Of a DNA stretch of 64,000 bases, positions 56,705-64,000 are shown piece after piece. Numbering within the stretch: the stretch's first letter is position 1; each line of letters begins with the position of its first letter. Both the position numbers and the translations under genes were made by a program. The stretch is from Lachnospiraceae bacterium (GTDB lineage Bacteria > Bacillota > Clostridia > Lachnospirales > Lachnospiraceae). The DNA is taken from positions 104,841 through 168,840 of the forward strand of contig CAJTEM010000008.1 of the NCBI GenBank assembly GCA_910575255.1, in the 5' to 3' direction. The notes beneath the pieces are model-generated. The model was not told the DNA's origin, did not search any database, and saw nothing but the letters and a program-made list of their open reading frames with translations.

Positions 56705-59700
56705 TCACTCGCTGCTCCGTATCACCTTATCCAATGTCCGGTACAGCTTCTCTACTTCCACCGGCTTTGACAGATGTCCGTTCATCCCGCATTCCACTGA
56801 TTTTTTCAAATCATCGTCAAAGGCATTGGCCGACATGGCAATGATCGGTATGGTATGGCAATCCTCCCGCTCCATACTCCGGATGGTACGAGCTGCTTCC
56901 AGACCATCCATCACCGGCATCATGATGTCCATGAGAATCACATCATAGGTACCGGGTTCTGTAGTACGGATACGCTCAATCGCCTGAGCTCCGTCATAGA
57001 CACAGTCCACCTCAAAGCCCCGCTCTTCCAGGAGGCACTGGGCAATCTCGGAATTCAACTCATTATCCTCCACTACCAGCACACGGCATCCCTCAAAGGA
57101 TATCTTTTCTTCTTCTGTCTGTTCCTCCTGATCCTCCCCGACAGCCAGGGAGATGGTAAAGCTGAAAGTACTGCCCTTACCGGGAGCGCTCTCCAGCTGG
57201 ATATTGCTCCCCATCAGCTGTACCAGCCGGCTGCTGATGGAAAGACCCAGGCCTGTTCCCTTCTGCGTGGCGGAGTTGGCACCGGCCGCCTGTTCAAAGG
57301 ATCGGAATACCCGATCCTGATCCTCCTTGGCAATACCCACCCCCGTATCGCTGACTGCAAAATAGATCATCGCCTTTCCTGCACAAACCGAAGTTTCCTT
57401 TACCGTCAGGGTGATCCTCCCCTTCCTGGGGGTGAATTTCACCGCATTTCCCAACAGGTTGATGATGACCTGGCTGATCCGGATTTTATCCGCCTCATAC
57501 CAGGAGTCCGACAGGGTAATCCTCTGCACAAAATCAATCTCCTTGGCAGTTGTCTGGGCACGAATCAGCTCCTGGATGGTTCCCAGCATCTCATGCATGT
57601 TAAAATTGACAGGCTCCAGCTTCATCTTCCCGCTCTCGATCTTTGACATATCCAGGATGTCATTGATCAATCCAAGCAAATAATCCGAAGAGGAACGAAT
57701 CTTCTGCAAGCAGTCCATAATCCGCTCCTGGCTCTGTTCCTGCTGCAGGGCAATGGCTGTCATGCCGATAATCCCATTCATAGGTGTACGGATCTCATGG
57801 CTCATGCGGGATAAGAACTCGGACTTGGCCTTACTTGCAATGTCATGCTGCCGCTGATTCAGCTGGCTCTGAATGGCTCTTGCCAGTTCCGCAAGACTCT
57901 GATATTCCTCCGGATTGTCCAAAATCTCCGGACAAATTCCAAGGATACAAAGATTCCCCACATAGGATCCTCCATCATACAGAAGCAGGGCAACTCCCTT
58001 TTGCCCTGCTTCAATGCCTAAAAAGCACTGAAGCACCTGATCTTCGCTGTCCTTTTCCGAAATACGGCAGACCCCCTTCTGATCTTGCCAGGCATAGAAG
58101 GCGCTTTTTTCCTCCTCCTTGTATTTTCTCACAATCTCTTTGTCCGCCTGCTCCTCCCGATGCCACTGATAGTTCAGATAATTGGAATTATAATCCGCCT
58201 GAAGAAGTGAGACCAGCACATCACTTGCCTGATAAAAACGTCCGATCTTTCGGATCATCAGCAGCATCTGAGCCGGAAAATGCTCTCCCCTGCCAAACAG
58301 ATTCAAAGCAGCAGACACCAGGCTGGTATTCTCGTCATAGCCGGGGCTGTTGATCTCCTGCTCCTGTAAGGCGGGTAGAATCTTCTGACTTTTCTCCACC
58401 GTATCCTCATAAAAAGGAGCCGTCTCGCCTTCGTGGGACATTTCCTCTTTCCGGGCCAGCTTCGCCATACGAATCAGCTGCTCACTGGAATATTTTTTTC
58501 TCCCGCAGGACAGACCAGCATACATCCGCACATGGAAGATCTCTTCGTCAAAGGCTGTCCCTGCTTTTTTGAGCAGTCCCCGGGCAAACTTTGCCCCCTG
58601 GCTCTGGGAAGCCTTCTCCAGCCACAGAACAAATTCCTCCTGGTTGAGACGCAGAGCCACAGCTTTGTTTCCTGTTTTCTGAACCCATTTCCCGCATTGT
58701 TTTTGCATCAGAAGTCCAATCTCTTCCAGGATCATATCCTCATATACTATGCCGTTTTTCTCACTGGCCTCCCTCAGTCCATCCATAAAAAGGGTAAGCA
58801 TCACCCCGTCCGGCTCTCGTCTCCGGCTCTCGGTTATCTTCTCTATTCCGGCTCCATATACATAAAGACCAGTAACTCCGTCTGTGATATTCCTCCGGAG
58901 GTTTCTTGCTTCCCGCTCCTTCTGTTCCTGGATATTGCGGATGCTTCCCACCAGCTTCCACCGCCGGCCGTCTGTATCGCAGACCATCTTTCCCGTAAGT
59001 ACTACCCAGACATACTCCGTCTCTTCTGGCCAGCGCATCCGGAATTCCGCATACAGATTATCCTGATCCGGCTGGAGTGCTCTTAAGGCTTCCTCCCGGT
59101 CCGCTTCGTAAATATAGTCGGGATTAATAAAACCATTCCCTGTCTCCACACAACTCCACTGGCCACTCATGGTCTTATGATTGACAAGATCCAACATCTG
59201 TGTCCGCAGATCATAGGAGAAGAAAATATCCTCTGAGGATTCCAGTGCCACCTTATATCGCTCCTTTTCCTCCAAAAGAATATTCTCCGCCTCCTTTTGC
59301 CGCTCAGTCAGATTCGTCACCACCTGATACAGGGCATCAATCTCCAGAATATTCGACGGTTTGAATTGTAAAAGCCCGGCTCTCCCTCCCCGGATACATT
59401 CCATCAGTCGCTGAACCGGCCTGGTCAGATAACGCACCACAAAATAAATGCCGATTACTCCAAAGATCAGTCCGATCATAATGGAAATGACTATCCAGAG
59501 ATAGAGACGGCGGCTGATCCCGAACAGGTCTTCCTCCGTATCCAGCCCCAGAAGAACCCATTCCGTATCCTGATAAGGAACATTATTACTGTACAAATTT
59601 AACGGACAAGCCACGGCATAGATGCCCTGACCGCTTAGCTGTGCCTCTTCCACCAGAGAGAGATTATCATACTGCGTCTCCTTCAGGACAAACCGGTCTC

Positions 59701-60634
59701 CCATTGACCGGACCAGGTTGTAAAGCACGCCCTTGCCCACCAGCGGCGAGTAGGAATGTTCCTCCTTTTTCACTGCCAGCATATACCCGGACTGCTGAGA
59801 ATCATTCAGTTCCGCCACCGGGAAATATCCGTTCAGGCTTCTTCCGGAGATCTCCACTCCCCAGATTGCGTACACCCGTCCTTCATACCGAAGCGGCAGC
59901 GAATAGGTGATCATCTCGTAGGCATCCTCTGTTTTCTTTTCCAGGCAAAAAGGCAAGGCCCAATAACCCAAATCCTCAGGATCCGCATCCTCATAGGCTT
60001 CCCCCGCTCTCCAGGGCTCATAGAAATAGCTGTCAGCAGGATTCTGCCCCGGCCCGTCCATAGAAAACCGGGTCGTCCAGTTGGTATCCAGGGGAATGTC
60101 CCAGTTTCTGGAAAGCTGCTTGTCGCCGCGCTCCAGCAAAAGATCTGTATAATTGGCCGGATTCTTATTAGGGTCAGAATCCCGGATGAAAAATCCGTCA
60201 AACTCCCTGTCCGTCTCCATATTCTCTCCCGTAAGTATCAGAAAAATCCCGGTGACGGAGTTATTCTGCAGGATTTCCAGACTCTCCGGAAACATCCGAT
60301 CCAGCAACCGCGCCTTCCTCTCATCTGACTCGGAAAGCTCCTTAAGCGAAATGCCCTCCTCCCCCAAAAATTGATCCAGAAGAAGGTTCATCTGCACTCC
60401 TTTCTCCCGAATAGAGGACCATCGCTGATTCATATCGTTTTGCAGGATTACCCTGCGATTTTCCACCAGGCGGCTCATCATGCTACTGGAATACTTTTCC
60501 AGCATTTCTGTCGTCCGCCTGAATATCAGGGTGCCGATCGTGATCCCACTCTGCACCAGCATGATGGCAATCAAAGGAACCAGGAAGATCCGGAATATGG
60601 TCGATTTCTTTTTACTTTTCTTCATGTCATTCAT
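56705..60634 (-). CDS. Hybrid sensor histidine kinase / response regulator
   Basis: About 1309-aa membrane sensor. Layout: membrane helix (IFRIFLVPLIAIMLVQSGIT), outer Cache-like sensor region of about 350 residues, second helix (LYLWIVISIMIGLIFGVIGI), a HAMP-like linker, a PAS domain (YKVALESSEDIFFSYDLRTQ), a GGDEF-like domain whose signature is replaced by RLNQEEFVLWL (so probably inactive), a further regulatory region, HisKA with the phospho-His in SRMSHEIRTPMNGIIG, HATPase, and a receiver domain (VLVVEDNELNSEIA; phospho-Asp in DVILMDIMMPVMDG). The start at 60634 is the Met after the repeats; upstream codons translate the repeat. A solute-binding lipoprotein gene lies upstream. Confidence 0.9.
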   Translation of the reverse strand: MNDMKKSKKKSTIFRIFLVPLIAIMLVQSGITIGTLIFRRTTEMLEKYSSSMMSRLVENRRVILQNDMNQRWSSIREKGVQMNLLLDQFLGEEGISLKELSESDERKARLLDRMFPESLEILQNNSVTGIFLILTGENMETDREFDGFFIRDSDPNKNPANYTDLLLERGDKQLSRNWDIPLDTNWTTRFSMDGPGQNPADSYFYEPWRAGEAYEDADPEDLGYWALPFCLEKKTEDAYEMITYSLPLRYEGRVYAIWGVEISGRSLNGYFPVAELNDSQQSGYMLAVKKEEHSYSPLVGKGVLYNLVRSMGDRFVLKETQYDNLSLVEEAQLSGQGIYAVACPLNLYSNNVPYQDTEWVLLGLDTEEDLFGISRRLYLWIVISIMIGLIFGVIGIYFVVRYLTRPVQRLMECIRGGRAGLLQFKPSNILEIDALYQVVTNLTERQKEAENILLEEKERYKVALESSEDIFFSYDLRTQMLDLVNHKTMSGQWSCVETGNGFINPDYIYEADREEALRALQPDQDNLYAEFRMRWPEETEYVWVVLTGKMVCDTDGRRWKLVGSIRNIQEQKEREARNLRRNITDGVTGLYVYGAGIEKITESRRREPDGVMLTLFMDGLREASEKNGIVYEDMILEEIGLLMQKQCGKWVQKTGNKAVALRLNQEEFVLWLEKASQSQGAKFARGLLKKAGTAFDEEIFHVRMYAGLSCGRKKYSSEQLIRMAKLARKEEMSHEGETAPFYEDTVEKSQKILPALQEQEINSPGYDENTSLVSAALNLFGRGEHFPAQMLLMIRKIGRFYQASDVLVSLLQADYNSNYLNYQWHREEQADKEIVRKYKEEEKSAFYAWQDQKGVCRISEKDSEDQVLQCFLGIEAGQKGVALLLYDGGSYVGNLCILGICPEILDNPEEYQSLAELARAIQSQLNQRQHDIASKAKSEFLSRMSHEIRTPMNGIIGMTAIALQQEQSQERIMDCLQKIRSSSDYLLGLINDILDMSKIESGKMKLEPVNFNMHEMLGTIQELIRAQTTAKEIDFVQRITLSDSWYEADKIRISQVIINLLGNAVKFTPRKGRITLTVKETSVCAGKAMIYFAVSDTGVGIAKEDQDRVFRSFEQAAGANSATQKGTGLGLSISSRLVQLMGSNIQLESAPGKGSTFSFTISLAVGEDQEEQTEEEKISFEGCRVLVVEDNELNSEIAQCLLEERGFEVDCVYDGAQAIERIRTTEPGTYDVILMDIMMPVMDGLEAARTIRSMEREDCHTIPIIAMSANAFDDDLKKSVECGMNGHLSKPVEVEKLYRTLDKVIRSSE

Positions 60635-60664
60635 GATATCCCCGCTTATTCTCTGTATAATGCT

Positions 60665-60900
60665 CATCACCCAAAGGAACCGGAGCGCCGCTGCGTCCGC
60701 AGCTACCTTCCTCTGCGCATACTGCGCAGCCTGCCCGAAGGGCTTTTGTTCCATAGGACGTACTTTCCCATGGAAGAACAAAGAGTCCGGCAAGCCGGAC
60801 TCTCGCGCCGGAGCGCGGCTGCGACAGCAGCCATCTTCCTCTGCGCGGAGTGCGCATCCCCGCGGAGCGTTTTCTATCATAGGACGCACTTTCCTATGAT
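60665..60900. repeat. Two copies of the CATAGGA palindromic repeat
   Basis: A diverged copy at 60665-60777 (ending CCATAGGA...TCCCATGG) and a copy at 60779-60900 that differs at one base from the copy at 16971-17096. Between the solute-binding protein gene and the kinase gene on the same strand. Strong AGAGTCCGG/CCGGACTCT hairpin at 60781-60802. The frame is open through it and adds a false N-terminus to the kinase. Confidence 0.85.
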
Positions 60901-60932
60901 ATGAAAAAGCCTGCTCTCAAGCGCACTGTGGT

Positions 60933-62438
60933 TCACGATTCAGCAATAGCGTTCAGGGCATCGCTAAAGGACTGATACCAGCTCTCAAAAGCTTCCTCTG
61001 TCACATAGGGAGCTGATGCCTCATCCAGGTTCTTCCCTTCCCCCATCGCCGCAACCACGGCCTGACGGTCCTCGGCTGCCTGATCCGCAAGGTGATATTC
61101 CAGTACCTTTCTTGCTGCGGATCCATTCTTAAAGCTCTTGTTGGTATAAAGAGTCATCTCCCCGATCTCTCCGAAAATAGCAGTTAGGCAGTCATAGGTT
61201 TTCGGAGCCACCTCCAGACCCTGATCCGCAATCACCTGATCCAGTTTTTCTAAGCTGTTGGCCTCCTTCCTGACTGGCAGGTAGCCAGATACACATCCGA
61301 ACCGCAGATTGTTTTCTGCCTGGGTAAACCATTTCAAAAATTCCACAGCCGCATACTCATGCTTCTCGTCCGATTTGCTGACCACCATGCCGGCTCCCTG
61401 CTGCACGGCATAATTCCTCCCACCCTCGAATACAGGAGCCGTCATTACCAGATAATCAATGGCATGGCTCTTGTCACCTGCCTCCACCTGATCCGGAAAA
61501 TACATGGCTGAAGACACGGAACCGGTATAGGCCAGAATATCGCCTGTCTTAACATCATCGGAACGAAAAGAACCGTAAGCCCCAAAATATCCTTTGACCA
61601 TGGGAACGTAGTAATTCTCCCAGAGGCGATACAGCTCCTCCTTCGGTACATTCAATGTCATCTTCCCATTCTCTACCTGAAAGATCTCCACTCCAAGCTG
61701 CTGCATCCCGATGATAAAATAGTTAGCCACCGCATCCCTTCCGTAGAATGCCCTGCCATCCTCCGGCACATCCGGTGTCAGGCTGTCCGTCCACTCATAA
61801 TAGGCGCTGGCAGTGGCAGCCACGCCTTCGATCGTCTTAAGCTCATCCAGGGAGGCGCCGGTAGCTTCCGCAAAAGGCTCCCAGTCCGTCTTATTGACCA
61901 TCATGATCTCCGTAGATTTTGCCGTGGGAAAAATCCGCAGGGTGCCGTCCGCGGCAATGCGTCCTTCCTCTATGTAAGAATCCACATACCCATCCAGCTC
62001 CTCCTCGCTGAGATAGTCCGACAGATTGGCCAGCGCGCCTGCCTGCTCCACTTCATAGGCTGTATCTGCATAGGAAGAAAAAATATCTGGCATGACATCT
62101 GCCCCCACCTTTCCGGCAATGGCATCCCGCACTGCTGTCTCCAGATCCGAAACTGACCCCTGGGAGTAACCTTGCACATAGATCCCCTTTTCCCGTCCGA
62201 CGGTATCGTTGAATTCCTCCACCAGGGAATCGAAAGCTACCTGCTGGGAACCGTTATAGTAATGCCATATGGTTAAGGACACCGGATTCTTGGGATCCAG
62301 CGGGCTCTTCTTTCCGCAACCTGCCAGACTGACCGCCAGGGCCGCCAAAAGGCCCGGCAGGCAGTACCTTTTTGCGATACTCACAAGCCTTTTTCTTCCT
62401 GATCTTTTCTTTTTCCTTGTCTGAATGATATCCTGCAT
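60933..62438 (-). CDS. Extracellular solute-binding lipoprotein (ABC transporter family 1)
   Basis: 501-aa lipoprotein with a basic start, a hydrophobic stretch (YCLPGLLAALAVSLAGCGKK) and lipobox LAGC, and the family 1 sugar-binding-protein fold (VSLTIWHYYNGSQQVAFDSL; VKGYFGAYGSFRSDDVKTGD; YAAVEFLKWFTQAENNLRFG). No ABC permease genes are adjacent; instead a hybrid histidine kinase follows. It may act as a ligand-presenting partner of that sensor rather than a transporter subunit. AGAGGAAAG precedes the ATG. Confidence 0.88.
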   Translation of the reverse strand: MQDIIQTRKKKRSGRKRLVSIAKRYCLPGLLAALAVSLAGCGKKSPLDPKNPVSLTIWHYYNGSQQVAFDSLVEEFNDTVGREKGIYVQGYSQGSVSDLETAVRDAIAGKVGADVMPDIFSSYADTAYEVEQAGALANLSDYLSEEELDGYVDSYIEEGRIAADGTLRIFPTAKSTEIMMVNKTDWEPFAEATGASLDELKTIEGVAATASAYYEWTDSLTPDVPEDGRAFYGRDAVANYFIIGMQQLGVEIFQVENGKMTLNVPKEELYRLWENYYVPMVKGYFGAYGSFRSDDVKTGDILAYTGSVSSAMYFPDQVEAGDKSHAIDYLVMTAPVFEGGRNYAVQQGAGMVVSKSDEKHEYAAVEFLKWFTQAENNLRFGCVSGYLPVRKEANSLEKLDQVIADQGLEVAPKTYDCLTAIFGEIGEMTLYTNKSFKNGSAARKVLEYHLADQAAEDRQAVVAAMGEGKNLDEASAPYVTEEAFESWYQSFSDALNAIAES

Positions 62439-62475
62439 TTGGCTTTCCTCTCTCCTCTCACCTGTTTCACCTTTT

Positions 62476-63606
62476 TTATTCCTCCAAAATCGCCGTCACA
62501 TCCTCCAGATACTTTCTGACTGGCAGATGCTGGGGACAATGCTCCTCACACAATCCGCATTTGATACAATCCGATGCCTTTCCGCTCCCGGCACTCTTTG
62601 CCTGCTGGGCATATGCCTTTCTGGCCGCCGCTATCTGCCCCTCCCCAAACATGCTGATTCTGTTCACCAGCTTGAAATAGTCAGGAATCGTGATCTTTTT
62701 CGGACAGTCATCCACACAATAACGACAGGCAGTGCAGGCAATCTTCTCCTTTTCCTTAATGATTGCCGCAGCCCTGCGGATCCTTCCCCTTTCTTCCTCT
62801 GACAGAACTCTGAAATCCTGCATGAAGCTGATATTGTCCTCCATCTGCTCCTCATTGCTCATTCCGGATAAAACCATGACCACATTTTCCAGGGAAGCCG
62901 CATACCGGATCGCCCAGGAAGCCACCGTTCCATTCGGATCTGCCTTTTTCAGCAGGTTCTCAGCCTCCTCTGGCACATGAGCCAGCAGACCTCCCTTCAC
63001 CGGTTCCATTACAATAACCGGCTTTTTAAAGCGCTGGCACACCTCATAGCATTTCCCGGACTGCACCTCCGGATCATCCCAGTCAGCATAATTCAACTGC
63101 AGCTGAACGTATTCCATCTCCGGATGCCGTGTCAGAAACTCCTCCAGAACATCGGCTGTGTCATGGAAGGAAAAGCCCACATGCCGGATCCTCCCCTCTG
63201 ATCTTTTCCTTTCCACAAATTCAAATGCGCCTATGCGCTCCGCCAGTTCCATGCGTTCCCTGTTCATGGCATGGAAGAGATAATAGTCAAAATACTCCAC
63301 ACCGCAGCGTTCCAGCTGGCCGGTAAAAAAATCTTCCAGATCCTCCGACTTCTTGACAATGAAAAAGCTCAGCTTATCTGTGATGGTATAGGCATCCCTG
63401 GGAAACCGCTTTGCCACGCACTCCCGAAAAGCGATCTCGCTGTGCCCTCCGCCATGATAAGGGACCGCTGTATCAAAATAATAAAACCCCGCCTCCAGAT
63501 ACCGGTCCACCATCCTGCAGACCCTCTCATAATCAATCTTTGTGGTATCCGCCGGGTCGGTAAGCGGCAGGCGCATAAGGCCAAATCCCAGTTTCTTTGT
63601 ATTCAT
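62476..63606 (-). CDS. Aldo/keto reductase with C-terminal ferredoxin domain
   Basis: 376-aa protein. The AKR barrel starts MNTKKLGFGLMRLPLTDPAD; catalytic residues appear in YYFDTAVPYHGGGHSEIA (Asp, Tyr), then RHVGFSFHD. The C-terminal 85 residues hold two [4Fe-4S]-type clusters: ACTACRYCVDDCPKK and CIKCGLCEEHCPQ. Such AKR-ferredoxin fusions are common in anaerobes, and the substrate is seldom known. The start at 63606 follows GGAGG; the extra 12 codons upstream are unsupported. A promoter lies at 63645-63672. Upstream of the solute-binding protein and kinase genes, perhaps one transcript. Confidence 0.9.
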   Translation of the reverse strand: MNTKKLGFGLMRLPLTDPADTTKIDYERVCRMVDRYLEAGFYYFDTAVPYHGGGHSEIAFRECVAKRFPRDAYTITDKLSFFIVKKSEDLEDFFTGQLERCGVEYFDYYLFHAMNRERMELAERIGAFEFVERKRSEGRIRHVGFSFHDTADVLEEFLTRHPEMEYVQLQLNYADWDDPEVQSGKCYEVCQRFKKPVIVMEPVKGGLLAHVPEEAENLLKKADPNGTVASWAIRYAASLENVVMVLSGMSNEEQMEDNISFMQDFRVLSEEERGRIRRAAAIIKEKEKIACTACRYCVDDCPKKITIPDYFKLVNRISMFGEGQIAAARKAYAQQAKSAGSGKASDCIKCGLCEEHCPQHLPVRKYLEDVTAILEE

Positions 63607-63644
63607 AATTTCCTCCGTTCTGCTGTACGAATTTATGGACATTC

Positions 63645-63672
63645 ATTATATATCATCGTACCATAGATACAA
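63645..63672 (-). promoter_or_regulatory. Promoter of the AKR/solute-binding protein/kinase region
   Basis: On the minus strand TTGTAT (63667-63672), a 16-bp spacer, TATAAT (63645-63650), 39 bp ahead of the AKR start codon. Confidence 0.65.
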
Positions 63673-63724
63673 TCCGGAAGCAATCCCATTTTCCACTATG
63701 CGTTACTTTTCGTGAGGTGGGGTT

Positions 63725-64000
63725 CCGAAAGATACGCTCTGGAAAAAAGGGTTCCCAGGCATCCTGCGAACGCAATCCGGGGAACCCTTTTTCCAGAGCT
63801 GGTATTTACCAGCCTCGAAAGAACGGGGAACGGGATGTTCAGCCTTGGAACCAGGGGAGGGCCGCAGCGGGAAATGGTCTGCGGATGTTGACTTTGCAGA
63901 GATTTAGAAGTCCTTAAATTTCTGAGTTTTGCGTGGAAACGAAAATTCACACTGTCTGAGCGCAGCGAGTTTGTGAATTTTCGTTTCGTTTTTAGCAAAA
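63725..64000. repeat. Long hairpin repeat, copy 5 (cut by window edge)
   Basis: Starts with the end motif in reverse (CCGAAAGATACGCTCT), then a TCTGGAAAAAAGGGTTCCC / GGGAACCCTTTTTCCAGA hairpin (63738-63798) and the GCTGGTA-TT-TACCAGC palindrome, which is shared with copy 1. The left arm begins GGGCCGCAGCGGGAAATGG; the core and the first half of the inner hairpin follow up to the window end. Copy 1 and copy 5 are in inverted orientation and nearly identical over the shared arm and core. Confidence 0.85.

Noticed and set aside
60635..60889. N-terminal 85-residue extension of the hybrid kinase
   Set aside because: These codons are read through the palindromic repeats, and the same peptide pieces would arise from the copies elsewhere. 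The Met at 60634 is followed directly by a basic stretch and the first membrane helix.

Overview
The window looks like a chromosomal segment of an anaerobic gut Clostridia, most likely Lachnospiraceae. The reasons are a moderate GC content, strong GGAGG ribosome binding sites, the gene order ispF-cysS-mrnC-rlmB, a SleB-type spore cortex hydrolase, an NfnAB-type oxidoreductase, a split AICAR transformylase plus PurO-type IMP cyclohydrolase under a ZTP riboswitch, PyrBI, and an ATP-type PEP carboxykinase. No phage, integrase, transposase or CRISPR array is visible. Most genes lie on the minus strand. All family assignments come from reading motifs; no database search was run.

Layout. 0.3-7.8 kb: topoisomerase III, a LacI-type regulator, tRNA-Arg and two MATE exporters. 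8-11 kb: an operon of a ThyX-like protein and the NfnA/NfnB flavoprotein pair. 11.4-16.6 kb: a GNAT protein, a YwaF-like membrane protein with a possibly leaderless mRNA, a third MATE exporter, an NCS2 purine permease and DUF4321. 16.8-18.5 kb: tandem palindromic repeats, tRNA-Thr and a repeat-rich DUF4397-like protein. 18.6-23.7 kb: a pilus or type II secretion-like operon (PilT, pseudopilins, GspF, transglutaminase) containing two tiny related ORFs. 23.8-28.7 kb: rlmB, mrnC, cysS, ispF, a lipid kinase and a PAP2 phosphatase. 29-33.5 kb: VanW, a cell-wall-binding protein, tRNA-Met, a glycosyltransferase and a CPBP protease. 34-39.4 kb: carbamate kinase, HflKC and the ZTP-controlled purine genes. 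39.5-43.5 kb: a MacB-like ABC exporter with a CARDB/NEW3-like partner. 43.6-50.1 kb: pyrBI, CarD, a HAD phosphatase, pckA, sleB and ybaK. 50.2-53.9 kb: two tandem LeuCD-type dehydratases. 54.4-63.6 kb: a fourth MATE exporter, a cyclase, a large hybrid histidine kinase, a solute-binding lipoprotein and a ferredoxin-type aldo/keto reductase.

The most unusual feature is a family of long intergenic inverted repeats (about 290-340 bp when complete) at 1-256, 11118-11450, 33552-33889, 53981-54269 and 63725-64000, with short or partial relatives at 3019-3103, 12037-12181, 31635-31694, 33524-33537 and 39435-39447. Each complete copy has outer ends related to GTTACTGTTCACA, two variable arms that pair with each other but differ between copies, and a conserved asymmetric core. 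One end motif (GGCGTACCT then pyrimidines) recurs at nearly every locus. A second repeat family carries hairpins ending in CATAGGA...TCCTATG. A third encodes the tiny MRS-F ORFs.

Pathways: purine synthesis is switched on by ZTP; PyrBI starts pyrimidine synthesis; NfnAB links ferredoxin, NADH and NADPH pools; PckA supplies or consumes PEP; the LeuCD pairs serve branched-chain or related hydroxyacid isomerisation, although no leuA or leuB is present here.
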